This document shows positions 6,759 to 15,064 of a DNA stretch of 23,290 nucleotides, piece by piece. The position numbers and the translations under genes are program-made. The notes below the pieces were generated by a model that saw only the letters and a list, made by a program, of their open reading frames with translations, was not told the origin of the DNA and did no database searches. Each line of letters starts with the position of its first letter. Within the stretch, counting starts at the first letter, position 1. Source of the DNA: Bacteroidota bacterium (GTDB lineage Bacteria; Bacteroidota; Ignavibacteria; Ignavibacteriales; Melioribacteraceae); contig JAEXOD010000038.1 in NCBI GenBank assembly GCA_023447335.1, positions 1-23,290 on the forward strand. The letters run 5' to 3'.

Positions 6759-7715
6759 ATGAATGATAATCATTATGACGTAATAGTAATAGGAGCAGGT
6801 GCCGCAGGACTTACTGCCGGAATTTATTTATCAAGAGCAAAAGTTAAAACTTTAATATTAAACGAAGGAGTAGTGGGCGGTCAAATGGTTTTAACTCATG
6901 AAATTGCAAATTATCCCGGTGTTGAATCGATAAGCGGATACGAACTTGCACGAAACATGAAAACCCAAGCTATTAAATTCGGTTGTGTTATTAAAAGTAA
7001 CATTAAAATAACAAGTATGGATTTATCAGGGAAAATAAAAGCAATAGAAGTTAATGCTAAACAAACCTACACTTCGGATGCAGTAATTATTGCTACAGGC
7101 GGAAAATCAAGAACTTTAGGCGTAATAAACGAAGATAAATTTAAAGGGAAAGGGATTTCATATTGTGCAACTTGTGACGGTGATTTTTTTACCGGTAAAG
7201 AAATTATTGTAGTCGGAGGGGGAAATTCCGCCTTAGAAGAGGCTGTATCTTTAACTAAATATGCAAGTAAAGTTACGGTTGTTCATCAATTTGACCATTT
7301 CCAAGCTTTAGAACACTATGTTACGGAAGCGAAGAAAAATCCCAAAATTGATTTTATTATGGAATCGACTATTAGCGGATTTTATGGAGACGATGGTTTA
7401 GAATTCGTAAAGATTAAGAATATAAAAACCGGTGAAGAAGCAGATATGAAAATTGACGGTGTATTTGTATTTATTGGGTATGTTCCTAATACCGAATCAA
7501 TTAAAGGGATAATAGAATTAAATCAATACGGTGAAATTGTAGTCGATAATACTATGCATACAAGTTTACAGGGAGTTTTTGCTGCAGGAGACTCTATCGC
7601 AAAACGTTACAGGCAAGTTACAACCGCAGTAGCAGACGGTACAATTGCAGCATTATCCGCATCTGAATTTGTTAATGAGCTGAAGAAAGAAAAAGATATT
7701 GAGGTTTTAGTATAA
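6759..7715 (+). CDS. trxB: Thioredoxin reductase (TrxB family) with altered NADPH motif
   Basis: The 318-residue flavoprotein has the complete low-molecular-weight thioredoxin reductase layout. It has an FAD-binding GAGAAG (12-17), a redox pair CATC (Cys136, Cys139), a nucleotide-binding GGGNSALEEA (153-162), and FAD motif GVFAAGD (272-278) with RQVTTAVADG. One key motif differs. The HRRxxFR segment that binds the 2'-phosphate of NADPH reads HQFDHFQ (176-182), so all three arginines are replaced by Gln, Phe and Gln. It may use NADH or another donor. The gene follows the atypical thioredoxin, from which it is separated by a terminator, and has its own CGGAG site (6748-6752) before ATG 6759. 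Family certain; cofactor preference inferred. Confidence 0.95.
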   Translation: MNDNHYDVIVIGAGAAGLTAGIYLSRAKVKTLILNEGVVGGQMVLTHEIANYPGVESISGYELARNMKTQAIKFGCVIKSNIKITSMDLSGKIKAIEVNAKQTYTSDAVIIATGGKSRTLGVINEDKFKGKGISYCATCDGDFFTGKEIIVVGGGNSALEEAVSLTKYASKVTVVHQFDHFQALEHYVTEAKKNPKIDFIMESTISGFYGDDGLEFVKIKNIKTGEEADMKIDGVFVFIGYVPNTESIKGIIELNQYGEIVVDNTMHTSLQGVFAAGDSIAKRYRQVTTAVADGTIAALSASEFVNELKKEKDIEVLV

Positions 7716-7779
7716 CAAATTGATTTTAATCCCCTTATTTAATATTTTTGATTATACAAAACATTATTTAAGAGGACTT

Positions 7780-8337
7780 ATGAAGTTTGAACTACCTAAA
7801 CCAAATTTAGAAAAGGATGTTTTAAAATTACTTAACAACAGAAAAACCTCTCGCGAATTTTCTTCAGAAGAATTAGATTTACAAACAATATCCGAAGTAT
7901 TATGGGCAGCATTCGGAATTAACAGATCGGATAATAGACGTACTGCCCCCACTGCTCGTAATATGCAAGAAATAGAACTTTATGCTGTAACATCTAAAGG
8001 AATATTTCTTTATTCGGCAGAAGAAAACTCGTTAACTAAAATTAAAGAAGGCGATTTTAGGAAAGAGACCGGTACTCAAGATTTTGTAGGAATTGCCCCT
8101 TTGGAAGTTGTAATAGTAGCTAATTTTTTCAAATCGGAAGCTCCTTTAGATAAGAAATTTCCGTATGCATATATGAATTCCGGTTATGTATCAGAAAATA
8201 TTTATCTCTATTGCGCTGCCGAAAATTTAGCAACAGTTGCGCGTGGTTCTGTGGATAAGGAAAATCTTTCTAAAATTATAGGACTTGAAAGTTTTCAAAA
8301 TATTATCTTAGTTCAAACCGTAGCAAAATTTACATAG
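7780..8337 (+). CDS. Nitroreductase family FMN oxidoreductase
   Basis: The 185-residue protein has the nitroreductase signatures: the FMN-phosphate-binding opening NRKTSREF (20-27), LWAAFGINR ... RRTAPTARN (41-61), and the helix GYVSENIYLYCAAENLATVA (135-154). It ends with ILVQTVAKF, matching the usual AQTVG segment. Members are FMN flavoenzymes that reduce nitro groups, quinones or enones with NAD(P)H; the physiological substrate is not readable. I place the start at ATG 7780, which has AAGAGGA 5-11 nt upstream. A TTG at 7720 would add 20 residues unlike the family. It follows trxB by 64 nt and may be co-transcribed, making a small redox cluster. A long gene-free stretch follows. Confidence 0.88.
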   Translation: MKFELPKPNLEKDVLKLLNNRKTSREFSSEELDLQTISEVLWAAFGINRSDNRRTAPTARNMQEIELYAVTSKGIFLYSAEENSLTKIKEGDFRKETGTQDFVGIAPLEVVIVANFFKSEAPLDKKFPYAYMNSGYVSENIYLYCAAENLATVARGSVDKENLSKIIGLESFQNIILVQTVAKFT

Positions 8338-8781
8338 TTACATGACATTAAGTTTTCCAAACTAAAATATATTACGAACAATTGAAGTAATTCCCCTTCC
8401 TTATAAACATGTCCCTTAACAAAAGGTAGGGGAATTAATAGCATGTTCAATTACTACTATCTTTATAGGGCGGGCAACCCGAAATACCCATTAACAATTC
8501 ACAATGATAAACATCCTCGAATAATAATTCCTCACTATTTCAACTATTCTATCTTTGTATAGTTTACAAACCAAGCTTGAATTATATTTTGGACTTTCTC
8601 TTAAGAATAAAATCACTCTTCAGTTTCTCAAGATAATTTTTGTTTTTACCAAAGTTTTTTATATTTTTACATTAAGCAAATTATAGTTTTCGGCAAAACA
8701 GTGTTCGTTGTTTAGTTTTCATTCATGCCTTTAGTTGAGTATCTCACTCAAATTTTACATTAAATGATTATTAAAACCAAG
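8338..8781. other. Long gene-free stretch upstream of the TonB receptor
   Basis: About 490 bases (8338-8830) lie between the nitroreductase and TonB-receptor genes. I see no credible ORF. It holds three inverted repeats: 8388-8437; CGGGCAACCCG within 8469-8483; and TTGAGTATCTCACTCAA (8735-8751). A terminator-like hairpin also sits just before the next gene. A TATCTTTG element occurs at 8550-8557 but lacks a well-placed TTG. I looked for a cobalamin riboswitch because the next gene is BtuB-like and found none of its conserved boxes. Confidence 0.5.
8388..8437. repeat. Inverted repeat/hairpin after the nitroreductase gene
   Basis: TAATTCCCCTTCC (8388-8400) pairs with GGTAGGGGAATTA (8425-8437) with one mismatch and a 24-nt loop. 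There is no T-run on either side, so it is not a standard terminator. It could be a degenerate palindromic element or an RNA hairpin. Confidence 0.5.
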
Positions 8782-8812
8782 ACCCGATTTTGGAGTTATT
8801 GGGTATTTTTAT
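8782..8812 (+). promoter_or_regulatory. Terminator-like hairpin in the leader of the TonB receptor gene
   Basis: ACCCGAT (8782-8788) pairs with ATTGGGT (8798-8804), including one G-T pair, with a 9-nt loop and then ATTTTTAT. It ends about 20 nt before the receptor's start codon, where an attenuator would be expected. The short stem keeps this tentative. Confidence 0.35.
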
Positions 8813-8830
8813 ATTTAAACTGAGAGATTT

Positions 8831-10654
8831 ATGAAGAAGCTTTTAGTTATTGTTTTTTTTATTTTGTATAATATTTTTCCCTTGTTTGCACAAGATGAAA
8901 AAGTTTATAACTCACCCGAGGTAGTTGTAACCGGCAGCAAAACACCTACTCCGTTAGTTCGTCTAAGTAGAAGCATTGAAGTTATTACAGTCGAAACAAT
9001 TAAACAACTATCTGTAACATCTTTACCTGAATTATTAAACCTATCATTAGGTGTAGATGTTAAACAAAGAGGTGCAACAGATGTTCAATCTGATATAAGT
9101 ATTCGAGGAGGTTCATTTGAACAAACTTTAATACTTATAAACGGAATAAAAGTGAGCGATCCACAGACAGGACATCACAATATGAATTTACCCATTAGTT
9201 TATCAGATATAGAAAGAATTGAAATTCTAAAAGGTCCCGGCTCCTCAATTCACGGAGCCAATGCACTTTCCGGTGTAATAAATATTATTACTAAACAAAA
9301 CAGTACAAATACGATAAGCGGTGCAATTTCTTATGGTTCGTTCGGGATATATAATTTAAGTGCAAACGCTTCTATAACTCACGGCTTTTTACAAAATAAT
9401 TTTTCAATATCAAAAAGTCACTCAAACGGTTATTTGCACAATACTAATTACGATAATATTAATATTAATTTTTCACCTAGACTCGTATTTGGCAATAGCG
9501 TTATAAACATTTTAGCTGGATATCAAGATAAAAAATTTGGGGCTAACGGCTTTTATTCTGATAAATATCCCAACCAATTCGAAGAAACAAAAACTACTTT
9601 AATAGCCCTAAACTCTGAAATTAGTATCGGAGACTTAAACATCTCCCCCAAAATATCATACCGAAAACATAAAGATGAGTATTTACTTGATTTCTTAAGA
9701 CCTGAATTTTATAAAAACAACCATGAAACAGATTCATATAATTTGCAATTCGAAAGCTCATATAAAAGTAGTATCGGAATTACCGGATTTGGTTCAGAAT
9801 ACGGTAAAGACGAAATTAACAGCACGAACCTCGGAGTTCATAACAGAAATAAATATGGCTTTTCTATAGAACAGAAATCCGAATTATTTAAATTTTTAGA
9901 TGTTTCTTTGGGCGGTTATTTATATAAATATGATACTTTTGGTTGGAAATTTGTACCGGCAGTTGATATTGGCTACAAAGTAACAAAAAATTTAAGACTA
10001 ATTACAAGTTACGGCAAATCTTTTCGGTTACCGACATTTACCGAACTATATTACTCAAGCCCTGCTCAAAAAGGGAACGCATCATTGCAACCGGAAGAAG
10101 CATGGTCTATTGAAACCGGAATAAAACACACAAGCGATATTATTACTTCGAGTATTTCTGGTTATTATAGAGAAGGAACAAATTTAATCGATTGGTCTAA
10201 ACAAGTGAGTACCGATAAATGGACTGCCAACAATATAGCTAAATTAAAAACAATCGGAATCGAAATAAGCTTAAATACCGAACTTAATAAATTGCTTCCG
10301 AACTTTTTCATTAAATCAGTTTCATTCGGTTATTCTTTTATTGAAACAGATAACAGTCAAATTAATTATATTTCGCGATATATTTTAGAACACTTAAAGA
10401 ACCAATATATTATGAATATATTTAATGATTTACCACTTAATATTAAAAATAGCATAAGTATGAGGTATGAACAAAGGATCAATTCCGGAGGATATTTTAT
10501 TTGTGATACAAAGTTTTCGAAAAAAATTGGCAATTTTGATTTAAGTTTTTCAGTGAATAATATTTTTGATAAATATTATACGGATTTTATAAATATTCCA
10601 TTACCGGGGATAAATATTTTGAGTGAACTTAGATATACTTTAGAAAACGAATAA
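8831..10654 (+). CDS. TonB-dependent outer membrane receptor, BtuB/CirA-like
   Basis: The 607-residue protein opens with a signal peptide (residues 1-20, cut after LFA). A TonB-box-like segment EVVVTGSKTP (about 30-39) follows, then a plug domain to about residue 145. The plug holds ISIRGGSFEQTLILINGIKV and the hallmark RIEILKGPGSSIHGANALSG. The remainder is a 22-strand-type beta barrel with alternating hydrophobic and aromatic strands, ending VNNIFDKYYTDF ... LRYTLENE. The length is close to that of E. coli BtuB. It imports a bound ligand across the outer membrane using TonB energy; the ligand (cobalamin, siderophore or other) is not decided by sequence. It starts at ATG 8831 with GAGAG upstream. 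There is no CarboxypepD-like N-terminal domain, so it is not SusC-type. A convergent terminator follows. Confidence 0.93.
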   Translation: MKKLLVIVFFILYNIFPLFAQDEKVYNSPEVVVTGSKTPTPLVRLSRSIEVITVETIKQLSVTSLPELLNLSLGVDVKQRGATDVQSDISIRGGSFEQTLILINGIKVSDPQTGHHNMNLPISLSDIERIEILKGPGSSIHGANALSGVINIITKQNSTNTISGAISYGSFGIYNLSANASITHGFLQNNFSISKSHSNGYLHNTNYDNININFSPRLVFGNSVINILAGYQDKKFGANGFYSDKYPNQFEETKTTLIALNSEISIGDLNISPKISYRKHKDEYLLDFLRPEFYKNNHETDSYNLQFESSYKSSIGITGFGSEYGKDEINSTNLGVHNRNKYGFSIEQKSELFKFLDVSLGGYLYKYDTFGWKFVPAVDIGYKVTKNLRLITSYGKSFRLPTFTELYYSSPAQKGNASLQPEEAWSIETGIKHTSDIITSSISGYYREGTNLIDWSKQVSTDKWTANNIAKLKTIGIEISLNTELNKLLPNFFIKSVSFGYSFIETDNSQINYISRYILEHLKNQYIMNIFNDLPLNIKNSISMRYEQRINSGGYFICDTKFSKKIGNFDLSFSVNNIFDKYYTDFINIPLPGINILSELRYTLENE

Positions 10655-10684
10655 AAAAGGGGTGATATTTCTACCACCCCTTGT
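10655..10684. terminator. Bidirectional terminator between TonB receptor and CBM9-like gene
   Basis: AAGGGGTG (10657-10664) pairs with CCACCCCTT (10674-10682). On the minus strand the stem runs into six T; the plus-strand T-tract is poor. It separates two convergent genes. Confidence 0.75.
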
Positions 10685-10733
10685 ATACTTGTTCATCGGG
10701 AATGATTTTGAATTAACAAGTAATTTATTTGCT

Positions 10734-11591
10734 CTATTTAACTAACTTCACTCTTCTATAACCGTCAGCGTTTTTCCAATGATCGTTATATGCATCAGGT
10801 TCAACATATACCGAACCAAAAAAGTTATCTCGTGTTTTTGGGTTTTCTTCTAATCCGTCATTATCGCAATATGCCAACGATAACCCCATGCATTTATCCT
10901 CAGTTAACTTAACTCTACTTTCTTCAGGCTTATCATGTTTATATTTATCTGAATAAACCCCCATTGAAAATTCCCAATAATAATCGTCCCCTATTCTTTT
11001 AACTTTGTATTCGTTAAAATGGTTTTTATAATCAATAATAAAATAATCTTCCCAGCTAATTCCTTCGATATCACAATCTACATACAGACCGGTAGTTTCT
11101 TGGTCTTTAGGTTTATTTATCACCATATGATGTGTAAAAGCATTAACGCTATTACTGCCCCAATCTGCTACTTCATCCTTACTATTAAAAACATGCATTC
11201 CTCCCGATAAATTTTCGTCAATAAAAATTTCTAGGATATCAAAATCGGGATAATTCTTCCCTACGTTAGGGTCTGTAAAATATTTATATCCGTCAACGAA
11301 ATAATCGTCATGAGTTTTAACTAAAAAATAAAGTAAATTGTTTTTTTCACTCCAGCATATTTTATAATGACCGTTAAAGTCGTTTTCAGAAATTGTTTCC
11401 CCGTAGGTCATCCAAACTTGATCCATCGGCTGCCATTCAATTTCATCCCAAATTTTGTCATCTGTAATACCGTCAATAACCGGATTTTCTTTGCACTGTT
11501 TAATTAATAGAGTATCGTTATAGGTTATTGAATTTTTGTTTTGAGCAAAAAGAAACGTTGAAAGTAACAAAATCGTAAAAAGATATTTCAT
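10734..11591 (-). CDS. Secreted CBM9-like (DOMON-type) protein
   Basis: The 285 residues begin with a signal peptide (1-16, cut after LFA). The mature part shows the CBM9-type pattern: PVIDGITDDKIWDEIEW near residues 37-53, then HYKICWSEKNNLLYFLVKTHD, then DFDILEIFIDENLSGG, and a C-terminal strand close to the end (YRRVKLVK). This is the carbohydrate-binding family 9 or DOMON-like beta sandwich, which binds sugars or, in some relatives, heme. It stands alone without an enzyme domain, and no polysaccharide-degradation genes lie nearby, so the ligand is open. It starts at ATG 11591 with a GAGGT site. A TTG-N21-TATGCT promoter candidate lies about 25 nt upstream. Confidence 0.82.
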   Translation of the reverse strand: MKYLFTILLLSTFLFAQNKNSITYNDTLLIKQCKENPVIDGITDDKIWDEIEWQPMDQVWMTYGETISENDFNGHYKICWSEKNNLLYFLVKTHDDYFVDGYKYFTDPNVGKNYPDFDILEIFIDENLSGGMHVFNSKDEVADWGSNSVNAFTHHMVINKPKDQETTGLYVDCDIEGISWEDYFIIDYKNHFNEYKVKRIGDDYYWEFSMGVYSDKYKHDKPEESRVKLTEDKCMGLSLAYCDNDGLEENPKTRDNFFGSVYVEPDAYNDHWKNADGYRRVKLVK

Positions 11592-11616
11592 TTATACCTC
11601 ATAAAAGTTTAACAAA

Positions 11617-11646
11617 AGCATAAACTGCAAAAAACATGCCGAGCAA
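11617..11646 (-). promoter_or_regulatory. Candidate promoter of the CBM9-like gene
   Basis: Minus strand TTG (11644-11646), 21-nt spacer, TATGCT (11617-11622) followed by TTTG. Confidence 0.33.
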
Positions 11647-11805
11647 TTTTAATAAATTTACAGTCTATTTTGATAATTTTTATTATTAATCTGATAAGTC
11701 TTTTAACAAAATAATAAAAACTCTATAAAAGTGGAATCAGAACTTTTTATTTACTAATTATTCCAAAAATACTATCACTTCCCTCAAAATAAACCCATTT
11801 AAAAT

Positions 11806-11837
11806 AAAAAAACCTTAGCAAAGGTGCTAAGGTTTTT
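11806..11837 (-). terminator. Terminator of rpsT
   Basis: AAAACCTTAGCA (11809-11820) pairs perfectly with TGCTAAGGTTTT (11825-11836) around a 4-nt loop. On the minus strand it runs into a long T-tract, 22 nt past the rpsT stop. Confidence 0.9.
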
Positions 11838-11858
11838 ATAATAATAGATAAATCTAAA

Positions 11859-12125
11859 TTATTTTGCTGCAGCTAAAACTGTATTCACATATCTTGATAA
11901 AGCAGATTTTTTGCGTGCTGCCGTATTTTTATGCATTTTACCTTGGCTTACCATTTTATCTAAAGCCGAAACAGCTTCTCTATATTGAGCATCGATTGTT
12001 GTTTTATCTTCGTTGCTAAATACTTTTTTGTTTAAAGTCTTTATTTTTGATAAAGCTGCTTTATTTCTTGCACGTTTTCTTTCGCTTGCTCTTGCACGTT
12101 TTTCTGCTGACTTATGTTGAGCCAT
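11859..12125 (-). CDS. rpsT: 30S ribosomal protein S20
   Basis: The 88-residue, strongly basic helical protein has the S20 pattern. It opens MAQHKSAEKRARASERKRAR with NKAALSKIKTL, and the C-terminal helix carries MHKNTAARKKSALSRYVN. S20 binds the 5' and 3' minor domains of 16S rRNA in early 30S assembly. The length is the family norm. It starts at ATG 12125 with AGGGA 6-10 nt upstream. It is monocistronic, with its own strong promoter candidate (12158-12188) and terminator. Confidence 0.98.
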   Translation of the reverse strand: MAQHKSAEKRARASERKRARNKAALSKIKTLNKKVFSNEDKTTIDAQYREAVSALDKMVSQGKMHKNTAARKKSALSRYVNTVLAAAK

Positions 12126-12157
12126 TTTTCTTCCCTAATTTTTATATTCAAAGTTTA

Positions 12158-12188
12158 CAAATATAAGTGATTTTTTATTTTAAGTCAA
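12158..12188 (-). promoter_or_regulatory. Promoter of rpsT
   Basis: Minus strand TTGACT (TTG 12186-12188), exactly 20 nt from TTG to TATATTTG (12158-12165), a perfect TAnnTTTG. It puts the likely transcript start about 25 nt before the ATG. Confidence 0.6.
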
Positions 12189-12218
12189 ATAATTGATTGT
12201 ACATAAACCTTTTTTTTG

Positions 12219-13484
12219 TTATTCCGTTTTTAACCAACCAAATACTTCTTTCCAAGTTGGTTTTTTCCCGGTTAATAATATACCGATTTTATATATCTTA
12301 CCAGCCAATGGGAATATTGCAGCAATTACGGCTATATCCAATACAATAGATAAAATGAACTGCCATAACGGAACATCTATTAAAGTAAACCTTGCCGGCA
12401 TTACAATTATTGATGCAAAAGGTACTATCGATGCAATCGTTCCGAGCGGATTATCAGGATTATTTGATAACGAAATTGCAATAAAGAATGGAATCATAAT
12501 AAGCAATGTAATAGGCCAAATTCCCGACTGAGCATCTTGGTCATTATCAAAAATAGCACCTATTGTAGCAAATAAGCTTAAATAAGTTAATAATCCCATT
12601 AAAAAGTTTAATAAATAATAAAATATTTGCCATCCATTTAAATTAATAGTTAATTCCGCAGGTAAAGCAAACCAAGTTGTCGTAATTATTAAAACTATCG
12701 GTGTTAGCCAGATACCCATTTGTGCTAACCCGGTAATAGTTGAACCTAATATTTTCCCTACCATAAGTTCTTTGCTACTGATTGAAGATAAAATAATTTC
12801 AACTATTCTATTATTCTTTTCTTCAACTACGGCTCTCATCATTAACTGACCCAAAATTAGCAAACTAATGTATAGTAAAAACGTAAACACAAAAGAGATA
12901 ACTAAATTTCCTACTCCTTCCTCTTTTGCAGTCTTTTCTTCCGTAACTCTAAGTCCCGAAAAATCCACACTTAACCTTGCAAAGTCAATTTCTTCTTTAG
13001 TTAATTCTTTACCCTCAAAATATAAATCGACAAAAACTTCGTTTAGAGGACCTTTAAGTTTCATAAACAGTGGATTATTTATCGGGTTTTTGGAATAGAA
13101 CTTAACTTGTTTATTAAATAAAACACTGTCAGGAATATACATTAAACCTAATTTACTATCAGCCAATAGCTGTGGTTGTATTTCGGTATAATACTTTTTG
13201 AATTCTTCTTCGGTTTTTTCAGAGAAACTAACTTTATAATATCCGCTTTTAATAAAAGGAAGTTCTTCTAATTTTGCTTTTACTTTTTCGCCTACTTTGC
13301 TACTTTCCGCTATTATTTGTATTCGTGTTCCTTCATCACCGTCAATACTCATAAATAACGATTGCACTCCGATTGATAATACCATTATTCCGGGAATAAG
13401 CAATGTCATAAAAATAAAAGTTTTAGAATATAATTTGTCCCTCAATTCTCTTTTTATTACTGTTATAATATTGTTTAAGTTCAT
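12219..13484 (-). CDS. ABC-2 type transporter permease (NatB/YhaP-like)
   Basis: The 421-residue membrane protein has one N-terminal helix (22-46) and a large extracytoplasmic domain (about 48-190). A C-terminal bundle of about six helices follows, starting near 193, 244, 285, 322, 347 and 373. The cytoplasmic segment EEKNNRIVEIILSSISSKEL followed by MVGKILG (221-247) is the hallmark of the NatB/COG1668 group of ABC-2 permeases. With the ATPase encoded just upstream it forms an exporter; substrates in this group include Na+ and unknown small molecules, so none is assigned. Its ATG shares one base with the ATPase stop (TAATG), and a near-perfect Shine-Dalgarno AAGGAGGGA lies before it, so translation is coupled and efficient. 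Confidence 0.92.
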   Translation of the reverse strand: MNLNNIITVIKRELRDKLYSKTFIFMTLLIPGIMVLSIGVQSLFMSIDGDEGTRIQIIAESSKVGEKVKAKLEELPFIKSGYYKVSFSEKTEEEFKKYYTEIQPQLLADSKLGLMYIPDSVLFNKQVKFYSKNPINNPLFMKLKGPLNEVFVDLYFEGKELTKEEIDFARLSVDFSGLRVTEEKTAKEEGVGNLVISFVFTFLLYISLLILGQLMMRAVVEEKNNRIVEIILSSISSKELMVGKILGSTITGLAQMGIWLTPIVLIITTTWFALPAELTINLNGWQIFYYLLNFLMGLLTYLSLFATIGAIFDNDQDAQSGIWPITLLIMIPFFIAISLSNNPDNPLGTIASIVPFASIIVMPARFTLIDVPLWQFILSIVLDIAVIAAIFPLAGKIYKIGILLTGKKPTWKEVFGWLKTE

Positions 13485-14410
13485 TATTTAATCCCTCCTT
13501 TTTCTTCGTTAACTTCATTGCCTGCAAGGGATACAAATATTTCGTGTAGAGATATTGTATTAGCATCAAATTTAGTTACAACCGCGTTGTTTTCTGTTAA
13601 TGCTTTCAATAAAAGTTGTATATCATTTTCAGATTTAACTTTTACTCCTAATGAATTACCAAAATTTTCAACTCGCTCAACAAACGAAAGGTTATTCAAA
13701 AAAGTCATATCCCCTTTTGCTTCTATCGTAACATTTTTGTTTGCATATTTTGATTTAATTTCAGTAAGTGAACCATTAATTATCATATTTCCTTTGTCAA
13801 TCATTGCAATATTATCGCATAATCTTTCGGCAAAGTCCATTAAGTGGGTTGAGAGAATTATAACTTTCCCCTTCTGTTTCATCTCCATTATTATTTCGGT
13901 TAAAAGACTGGTATTTATAGGATCTAATCCCGAAAAAGGTTCGTCCAAAATTAAAAATTCCGGTTCATGTAATATTGAAGTAATAAATTGTATCTTTTGC
14001 TGATTCCCTTTTGACAGATCTTCAATTTTACTATTTGCTCTATCTTTTAAATCAAATCTTTCTAAATAATACAATGCCTTGTTTGAAACTTCTTTTGCGG
14101 ATTTTCCTTTTAATTCCGCAAAATAAAGCAATGTTTCCAGCACTTTCATTTTTTTGTATAAGCCGCGTTCTTCCGGTAAATATCCTACCTTACTTTTAAA
14201 TTCCTCACCAATTTTAGAACCTCGCAAAAATATTTCTCCGCTATCGGGTTGATAGATATTCATCAACATTCTAATTGTCGTTGTTTTTCCGGCTCCGTTT
14301 CTCCCAATTAATCCAAATATTGAGTTTTCAGGAACAGAAAACGAAACATTGTTAACTGCTCTAACTGTTTTAAAAGATTTTGATAAGTTTTTAACTTCCA
14401 ACGCATTCAT
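13484..14410 (-). CDS. ABC transporter ATP-binding protein (NatA-like)
   Basis: The 308-residue ATPase has Walker A GRNGAGKT (36-43), YLPEERGLYKKM in the Q-loop area (78-89), signature DLSKGNQQK (131-139), Walker B FLILDEP (152-158) and the switch His in LSTH (189). After the nucleotide-binding domain a ~90-residue C-terminal extension (about 215-300) resembles the DUF4162-type tail of NatA/CcmA-like ATPases. It powers the permease encoded next. It starts at ATG 14410. The gene begins 53 nt after aat on the same strand with no terminator between, so it may be read from the CBS-aat promoter; I saw no convincing promoter of its own. Confidence 0.95.
   Translation of the reverse strand: MNALEVKNLSKSFKTVRAVNNVSFSVPENSIFGLIGRNGAGKTTTIRMLMNIYQPDSGEIFLRGSKIGEEFKSKVGYLPEERGLYKKMKVLETLLYFAELKGKSAKEVSNKALYYLERFDLKDRANSKIEDLSKGNQQKIQFITSILHEPEFLILDEPFSGLDPINTSLLTEIIMEMKQKGKVIILSTHLMDFAERLCDNIAMIDKGNMIINGSLTEIKSKYANKNVTIEAKGDMTFLNNLSFVERVENFGNSLGVKVKSENDIQLLLKALTENNAVVTKFDANTISLHEIFVSLAGNEVNEEKGGIK
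13492..13500 (-). promoter_or_regulatory. Strong ribosome-binding site of the ABC permease
   Basis: AAGGAGGGA on the minus strand, within the last codons of the ATPase gene and 7 nt before the permease ATG. It is the best anti-SD match in the window, fixing the start at 13484. Confidence 0.75.
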
Positions 14411-14463
14411 AATCTACCTAATTAGTTATTTAATGAAATTTAGACGATTAAAATACTAAAAAG

Positions 14464-15063
14464 TTAGATAAAAAGGTTGTTCTTTGAAAGGGCTATATTT
14501 AATAAACGGTCATATTCTTCATCGTCAATCTCAACGGCTCCGAACATACGAAGGTGTTCAGTCATTAATTGAACATCCAAGAATGCGTAATCCTTGCACT
14601 TTAAGTGATCTACCAAATAAACTAACGCGGCTTTAGAAGCTTGAGGAACAGAGGAAAACATCGATTCACCGATAAACATTCCCATAATCGCTAAACCGTA
14701 TAACCCTCCGACAAGTTTCCCTTCTTGAAACACTTCAACACTATGGACTACTTTCACCTTCATTAATTTTCGGTAAATATCCTTAACCCCCTCAGAAATC
14801 CAGGTCTCCTCCCTATTGGAACAGTTGTCAATAACATCTAGAGTGCAAGTATCTAACCTTATCTCGAAACTACTTTTCTCAAGAAATTTTCTTAATGAAC
14901 GCGGAAAATTGAACCTATCCAAGTAAATAATTGCACGATTAACCGGTTCATACCAATTAACTCCATCCCCGTTATCCATAGGGAATGCACCTTGAACATA
15001 ATAGTTTATATACTTTTCCGCTTCACTAAACTCTTCTTCGCTAATACCATAAAAATATGTCAT
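14464..15063 (-). CDS. aat: Leucyl/phenylalanyl-tRNA-protein transferase
   Basis: The 199-residue protein has the Aat landmarks: YYVQGAFPM (21-29), VNWYEP (35-40), PRSLRKFL (54-61), FEIRLDT (66-72), TWI (87-89), HSVEVFQEGKLVGGLYGLA (107-125), GESMFSSVPQASKAALV (132-148), FLDVQLMTEHL (161-171) and FGAVEI. It transfers Leu or Phe from aminoacyl-tRNA onto proteins with N-terminal Lys or Arg, marking them for ClpS/ClpAP degradation. The usual DCQ is DVQ here, a mild change. Its ATG is one base after the stop of the CBS gene, so the two are translationally coupled. Confidence 0.95.
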   Translation of the reverse strand: MTYFYGISEEEFSEAEKYINYYVQGAFPMDNGDGVNWYEPVNRAIIYLDRFNFPRSLRKFLEKSSFEIRLDTCTLDVIDNCSNREETWISEGVKDIYRKLMKVKVVHSVEVFQEGKLVGGLYGLAIMGMFIGESMFSSVPQASKAALVYLVDHLKCKDYAFLDVQLMTEHLRMFGAVEIDDEEYDRLLNIALSKNNLFI

Positions 15064-15064
15064 A

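Noticed and set aside
8338..8830. Cobalamin riboswitch before the BtuB-like receptor
   Set aside because: The conserved boxes (such as GCCACTG) are not visible on the plus strand of the leader.
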